From Brevundimonas sp. PAMC22021 (lineage in GTDB: Bacteria; Pseudomonadota; Alphaproteobacteria; Caulobacterales; Caulobacteraceae), in NCBI RefSeq assembly GCF_019443405.1, contig NZ_CP080376.1:744001-808000 (forward strand): a stretch of DNA of 64,000 nucleotides, given 5' to 3'. Position numbers and translations under genes: made by a program. This document shows positions 60,586 to 64,000 of the stretch, in pieces. Each line of letters opens with the position of its first letter. Within the stretch, counting starts at the first letter, position 1. The notes beneath the pieces were generated by a model that searched no databases, was not told the origin of the DNA, and was given only the letters and a program-made list of their open reading frames with translations.

Positions 60586-60653
60586 ACCCCTCCGTCTCGT
60601 CGGCTTCGCCGCCGATCCACCTCCCCATCCGCCGCGCGGTCGGGGAGGAGAGG
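60586..60653 (-). repeat. Two-hairpin dispersed repeat, copy E2 (inverted)
   Basis: It begins ACCCCTCCGTCTCGTCGGC and ends GGGGAGGAGAGG, inverted relative to E1, with only 22 bp between the two inner ends. The pair therefore forms a REPIN-like doublet with no gene inside. It ends 2 bp from the topoisomerase IB stop codon. Confidence 0.88.
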
Positions 60654-60655
60654 GC

Positions 60656-61678
60656 TTATTGCGCCTTCAGGAGCTTCATCAGCGCGGGCTCGAATCCCTT
60701 GGTCTCGGAGCCGGGCAGGACCTCGGCGATGCGGCCGGCTTCGTAGAGTTCGACCACCACCGGGTGGACATAGGACGACCGGCACACCGTGGGCGTGTTG
60801 CCGAGCAGGCCGGACACGGCCTTCATGCACACGGTAATCTTGCGCCGTCCGTCGGTCGGCGAGGTCGGCGCCTCCATGTCGCGGAACGCGCGCGCGGCGG
60901 AAATCGTGCCGGCCCAGGTGCGGAAGTCCTTGGCCGAGAAACCTTCGCCCATGGCCTCGCGGATGTAGGCGTTCACGTCGTCCGAGGTGAGGGGACACAA
61001 GGTCCCGTCGACCGTGCGGTATTTGAACAGCTGCTGGCCCGGAAGTTCCTCCAGCGTGCGGACGACGCGCGCCAGGCGGCGGTCTCGGACGCTGACCTTG
61101 TGCTCGACGCCGCTTTTGCCCTTGAACTCGAACGTCATGGCCGCGCCGTCCACGTCGAGGTGGCGCTTGTTCAGCGTGGTCAGGCCGTAGGAGCGGTTCT
61201 GCTTGGCGTAGGTCGCATTGCCGACGCGGATCAGGGTGATTTCGAGCAGGCGTACGGCGGTGGCCAGAACCTTGTCTCTGCATGTGCCCTTGAGGCCGAG
61301 GTCATGCTCGACCCGCTCGCGCAGCTTGGGGAGGGCGCGGGCGAAGGCCGGCAGCTTGTCGAACTTGTGCTCGGACCGGGCCGTGCTCCAGTCGTTGTGA
61401 TAGCGGTACTGCTTTCTGCCCTTCACGTCGCGGCCGGTGGCCTGGATGTGGCCGTTGGCGCGCGGGCAGATCCAGACATCCGTCCAAGCCGGCGGAATGG
61501 CCAGCATGCGGATGCGATCCAGCACCTTGGGGTTGGTGATCACTGCGCCCTTGCTGTCGCGGTAGGAAAAGCCCTTGCCGGCGCGCCTGCGGGTGATGCC
61601 GGGAGTGTCGTCATTGCACCACGACAGGCCGGCGGGCGCTTCGGGATCGACCTCGAAGGTCGGGGCGCCATCGGCCAT
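60656..61678 (-). CDS. DNA topoisomerase IB
   Basis: A 340-residue poxvirus-type (TopIB) enzyme that relaxes supercoils via a 3'-phosphotyrosine. It has an N-terminal domain with DRIRMLAIPPAWTDVWIC and GRDVKGRKQYRYH. The catalytic residues are in RVGNATYAKQNRSYGLTTL (Arg), the FKGKSG (Lys) loop, KDFRTWAGT (Arg) and CRSSYVHP (Tyr303). The ATG overlaps the stop of the preceding small gene (TGATG). The 3' end abuts a repeat doublet. Confidence 0.92.
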   Translation of the reverse strand: MADGAPTFEVDPEAPAGLSWCNDDTPGITRRRAGKGFSYRDSKGAVITNPKVLDRIRMLAIPPAWTDVWICPRANGHIQATGRDVKGRKQYRYHNDWSTARSEHKFDKLPAFARALPKLRERVEHDLGLKGTCRDKVLATAVRLLEITLIRVGNATYAKQNRSYGLTTLNKRHLDVDGAAMTFEFKGKSGVEHKVSVRDRRLARVVRTLEELPGQQLFKYRTVDGTLCPLTSDDVNAYIREAMGEGFSAKDFRTWAGTISAARAFRDMEAPTSPTDGRRKITVCMKAVSGLLGNTPTVCRSSYVHPVVVELYEAGRIAEVLPGSETKGFEPALMKLLKAQ

Positions 61679-62028
61679 CAGGCGGCGTCCTTTTGGTCGT
61701 CGAGCTTGCCGTGCAGTCCGTCGATCCACTTGCGGCCCGGATCGCCGCCCCAGAGCAGCCAGGCGATGTAGCCGGCCGAGGGCTTGTCCGCATCGCCCCA
61801 GTTCTTGCCGCGCTTGTCCACGTCGTGGCGGGCGAAGTAGCTGTACATCGACTTGATGTCGCCCTCGCTGACGGGATGCTGGCCCTTCAGCTGTTCGGCG
61901 CGCCGGCGGCCGACGTCGGTGCCGCCCCGGCCATGCTGTTCACGCAGCTCCAGCCCCTTGGCCGCGCAGTCGGCGACGCCCTTGGGCGGGGTGCGTTGCT
62001 TGTCGGAGAGGGCGGTCTTGGAAGCCAT
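61678..62028 (-). CDS. Small protein coupled to topoisomerase IB, unknown
   Basis: A 116-residue basic protein. The N-terminal half (SKTALSDKQRTPPKGVADCAAKGLELREQ in two parts) is polar and helical. The C-terminal half has MYSYFARHDVDKRG and PSAGYIAWLLWGGDPGRKW, a Trp/Gly-rich block that I have seen in uncharacterised, sometimes phage-associated proteins but cannot name. Its stop overlaps the topoisomerase IB start, suggesting joint function in DNA metabolism. Function not assigned. Confidence 0.7.
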   Translation of the reverse strand: MASKTALSDKQRTPPKGVADCAAKGLELREQHGRGGTDVGRRRAEQLKGQHPVSEGDIKSMYSYFARHDVDKRGKNWGDADKPSAGYIAWLLWGGDPGRKWIDGLHGKLDDQKDAA

Positions 62029-62118
62029 GGCGCGGGTCCGTGTGAAGCCTGCGACGAACGCCGGTGCAAAGGCGCGAGTTCCGCTTGACCCCCGGGCCGG
62101 AGCAGGGGACGAGGCGGC

Positions 62119-62910
62119 ATGAACTATCGCCACAGCTTCCACGCCGGGAACTTCGCCGATCTGGTCAAGCATGCGCTGCTTCTGTGGCTGCTGGATGAGC
62201 GGCGGGCTCGCGGCAAGGTCGAGGTTCTGGACACCCACGCGGGCGCCGGGCTGTACGACCTGACCGGCGATGCGGCGCGCTCGAAGGAGGCGGAAGCCGG
62301 GGTGCAGCGGCTGATGACCGCCGGCGATCTGCCGCCGACGATGCAGGCGCTGGCTGATGAGGTGCGCGCGATCAATGCGGCGGGCGAGACGCGCTTCTAT
62401 CCGGGATCGCCGTTGCTGGTCGCGCGATCGCTGCGGAAGGGCGACGCCTACGCGGGTTACGAGCTGAACCCGCCGGTGCTCGGGCTGCTGGAAGAGGCGT
62501 TGACCGCATGGCCGACGGCGAAGGCGCATGGCGGCGACGGCTATGCAGCGGCGTCGTCCGTCGCGTCCGGCTCGCTGGTGCTGATCGACCCGCCGTTTGA
62601 GCGGCCGGACGACTATGTGCGCTCCGCCGAGGCCGCCATGGCCGCGGCGAGGCAAGGCGCGGTGGTCGCGGTGTGGACGCCGCTAAAGGACATGGAGACG
62701 CTGGACGGATTCCTGCGCCGTCTGTCCGGGCCAGTGCTGGTTGCCGAGGCGCGGCTGCGGCCCCTGGTCAATCCGATGAAGATGAACGGCTGCGCCATGG
62801 TGGTTCTGAACCCGCCCGAGGGGGCGGACGCCGCCGCGCGCGAGATCTGCGGCTGGGTGGTCGAGGCGCTGGGCGATGCCGGCGGCAAGGCCGAGGTGTG
62901 GCGCCTGTAG
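62119..62910 (+). CDS. rlmJ: 23S rRNA (adenine(2030)-N6)-methyltransferase
   Basis: A 263-residue SAM-dependent RNA methyltransferase. The N-terminus MNYRHSFHAGNFADLVKHALL is diagnostic of RlmJ (YhiR). The SAM-binding VLDTHAGAGLYDL (about 36-48) and catalytic LIDPPFE (DPPF, 157-160) are present, with MNGCAMVVLNPP near the C-terminus. It is divergent from the topoisomerase IB pair across a 90-bp gap that contains a TTGACC element. Confidence 0.93.
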   Translation: MNYRHSFHAGNFADLVKHALLLWLLDERRARGKVEVLDTHAGAGLYDLTGDAARSKEAEAGVQRLMTAGDLPPTMQALADEVRAINAAGETRFYPGSPLLVARSLRKGDAYAGYELNPPVLGLLEEALTAWPTAKAHGGDGYAAASSVASGSLVLIDPPFERPDDYVRSAEAAMAAARQGAVVAVWTPLKDMETLDGFLRRLSGPVLVAEARLRPLVNPMKMNGCAMVVLNPPEGADAAAREICGWVVEALGDAGGKAEVWRL

Positions 62911-62933
62911 GCGGGCGTGCTTAGGTCTGGCGC

Positions 62934-63659
62934 ATGAAGCCCATCGCCATTCTGGAAACCGGTCAGCCGCCCGAGACGCTGCGCGACGCGTTCGACGACT
63001 ATCCGGCCCGGTTCCGGGCGCTGCTGGGCGAGGGCGTGCCCACGGTGCGCTTCGACGTCCAGGCCGGGCGGCTGCCGGACGATCCGTCCGACTTCGCCGG
63101 CGCCATCGTCACCGGTTCGGCGGCGGGGGTGTACGACGACCTGCCCTGGATACGTCCTCTGCTGGACTGGATCCGGAACGCGCGAGGCAAGACGCGGCTG
63201 GTCGGCATCTGCTTCGGGCATCAGGCCATGGCTCAGGCTTTGGGCGGCGACGTGGAGAAGTCCGAGCGCGGCTGGGGCGTCGGCCTGCACCGCTACCAAG
63301 TGTCAGGGCTCGAGGATTGGATGCATCCGCGCGCCGACAGCATCGCCATTCCCGTGTCCCACCAGGATCAGGTGGTGGTGCAGCCTCCGGGATCGCGCGT
63401 GATCGCATCGAGCGCCTTCACGCCGTTCGCCGGGCTGGCGTGGGATGATGCGGTGTCGTTCCAGTGCCATCCGGAGTTCGGCCCCGACTACGCCGCCGCC
63501 CTGGTGGAAGGCCGGCGCGACCGTATTCCGGAAGGTGTCGCCGAGGAAGCGCTCGAGAGCCTGAAGCGGCCCAACGATCGCGCGGTCCTGACCGCCTGGA
63601 TCCGGAGTTTCCTGTTGCTGACCCCGCCGCCGACTGAGGAAAGCGGCAGCGGCATCTAG
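62934..63659 (+). CDS. Class I glutamine amidotransferase-like protein
   Basis: A 241-residue stand-alone GATase1 domain. Nucleophile Cys93 is in GICFGHQAMAQALGG, and the His179/Glu181 pair is in FQCHPEFGPDY. AIVTGSAAGVYDD and WIRPLLDWIRNA precede it, as in the GuaA-N-like/YfeJ group of unknown acceptor specificity. It lacks a synthetase domain, so it either transfers ammonia to an unidentified partner or acts as a gamma-glutamyl hydrolase. It follows rlmJ by 23 bp. Confidence 0.85.
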   Translation: MKPIAILETGQPPETLRDAFDDYPARFRALLGEGVPTVRFDVQAGRLPDDPSDFAGAIVTGSAAGVYDDLPWIRPLLDWIRNARGKTRLVGICFGHQAMAQALGGDVEKSERGWGVGLHRYQVSGLEDWMHPRADSIAIPVSHQDQVVVQPPGSRVIASSAFTPFAGLAWDDAVSFQCHPEFGPDYAAALVEGRRDRIPEGVAEEALESLKRPNDRAVLTAWIRSFLLLTPPPTEESGSGI

Positions 63660-63663
63660 GCGG

Positions 63664-64000
63664 TCACGGCCACTTCACCACCGGCGGCATGGAGCTGAGG
63701 ATCGAATCGACGTTGCCGCCGGTCTTCAGGCCAAATGTGGTGCCGCGGTCGTAAAGCAGGTTGAACTCGACGTAGCGGCCGCGCTGGACCAGCTGCTTCT
63801 CGCGCTCGGCCTCGTTCCAGGGCTCGACCATGCGGCGGGCGACGATTTCGACATAAGCGTGCAGGAAAGCCTCGCCCACGTCGCGGGTGAAGGCGAAGTC
63901 GCGCTCATAGTCGCCGCTGTCGTGATGGTCGTAGAAAATGCCGCCCGTGCCGCGCGGCTCGTTGCGATGCGGCAGAAAGAAGTAGTCGTCGCACCAGGCC
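63664..64000 (-). CDS. hemF: Aerobic coproporphyrinogen III oxidase, C-terminal part
   Basis: The last 112 residues of HemF; the gene runs off the window edge at its 5' side. The fragment reads [20 protein letters not shown], then [16 protein letters not shown], then the family C-terminus [20 protein letters not shown] and [13 protein letters not shown]. HemF decarboxylates coproporphyrinogen III using oxygen in heme synthesis. It is convergent with the amidotransferase gene, 4 bp apart. Confidence 0.96.
   Translation of the reverse strand, partial: AWCDDYFFLPHRNEPRGTGGIFYDHHDSGDYERDFAFTRDVGEAFLHAYVEIVARRMVEPWNEAEREKQLVQRGRYVEFNLLYDRGTTFGLKTGGNVDSILSSMPPVVKWP

Overview
The window is high-GC, densely coded DNA of an alphaproteobacterium. 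The tRNA-Trp/secE/nusG block, C-minus ribosomal protein L31, DUF6894, an HWE-type histidine kinase and promoter-like elements resembling sigma-EcfG sites fit Caulobacterales. A Brevundimonas-like member of Caulobacteraceae is my best guess, inferred from gene content and repeat style rather than from any search.

Layout. 0.1-6.4 kb: rpmE, an ABC exporter, a GDPD phosphodiesterase, an inositol-phosphatase family protein, EF-P, a small membrane protein and a GST. 6.4-36.5 kb: the transcription/translation core (rplJ-rplL, rpoB-rpoC, rpsL-rpsG-fusA-tuf, trnW-secE-nusG, rplK-rplA). These genes are usually contiguous but here are split and permuted. An approximately 8 kb block of exported hydrolases (two tandem M61 peptidases, an esterase, an alpha/beta hydrolase, a lipoprotein FKBP) separates rplL from rpoB. 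A proline-rich membrane protein sits between rpoC and rpsL. A kinase, CorC-like and DUF2238-like block follows tuf. A DUF559 gene bracketed by inverted repeats separates nusG from rplK. 36.6-50 kb: an AI-2E-type permease, a Nudix hydrolase, bfr/bfd with Fur-like boxes, thiE, a MASE1-type kinase, a VOC protein, aroC, a divergent J-domain protein, a DHH phosphoesterase overlapping uvsE, a stress-type SDR facing two small genes across sigma-EcfG-like promoters, and a family-10 pectate lyase with a palindromic operator candidate.

50.1-57.3 kb: a six-gene polysaccharide operon (glycosyltransferases, flippase, O-antigen ligase/polymerase-like protein). Every junction is a 4-bp stop/start overlap, four of them GTGA. 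57.3-64 kb: an MliC-DUF4232 lipoprotein, kbl-tdh for threonine breakdown, topoisomerase IB with a coupled small protein, rlmJ, a glutamine amidotransferase and the 3' end of hemF.

The most unusual feature is a dispersed, two-hairpin repeat of about 65 bp. Three copies surround the DUF559 endonuclease-like gene inside the normally continuous nusG-rplK operon. Two more form a gene-less inverted doublet at 60.5 kb. The arrangement resembles REP/REPIN elements with their RAYT transposases, but with a DUF559 protein as the candidate partner. A second repeat family (GTGGCGAGTG-type) lies between suhB and efp and between rpoB and rpoC.
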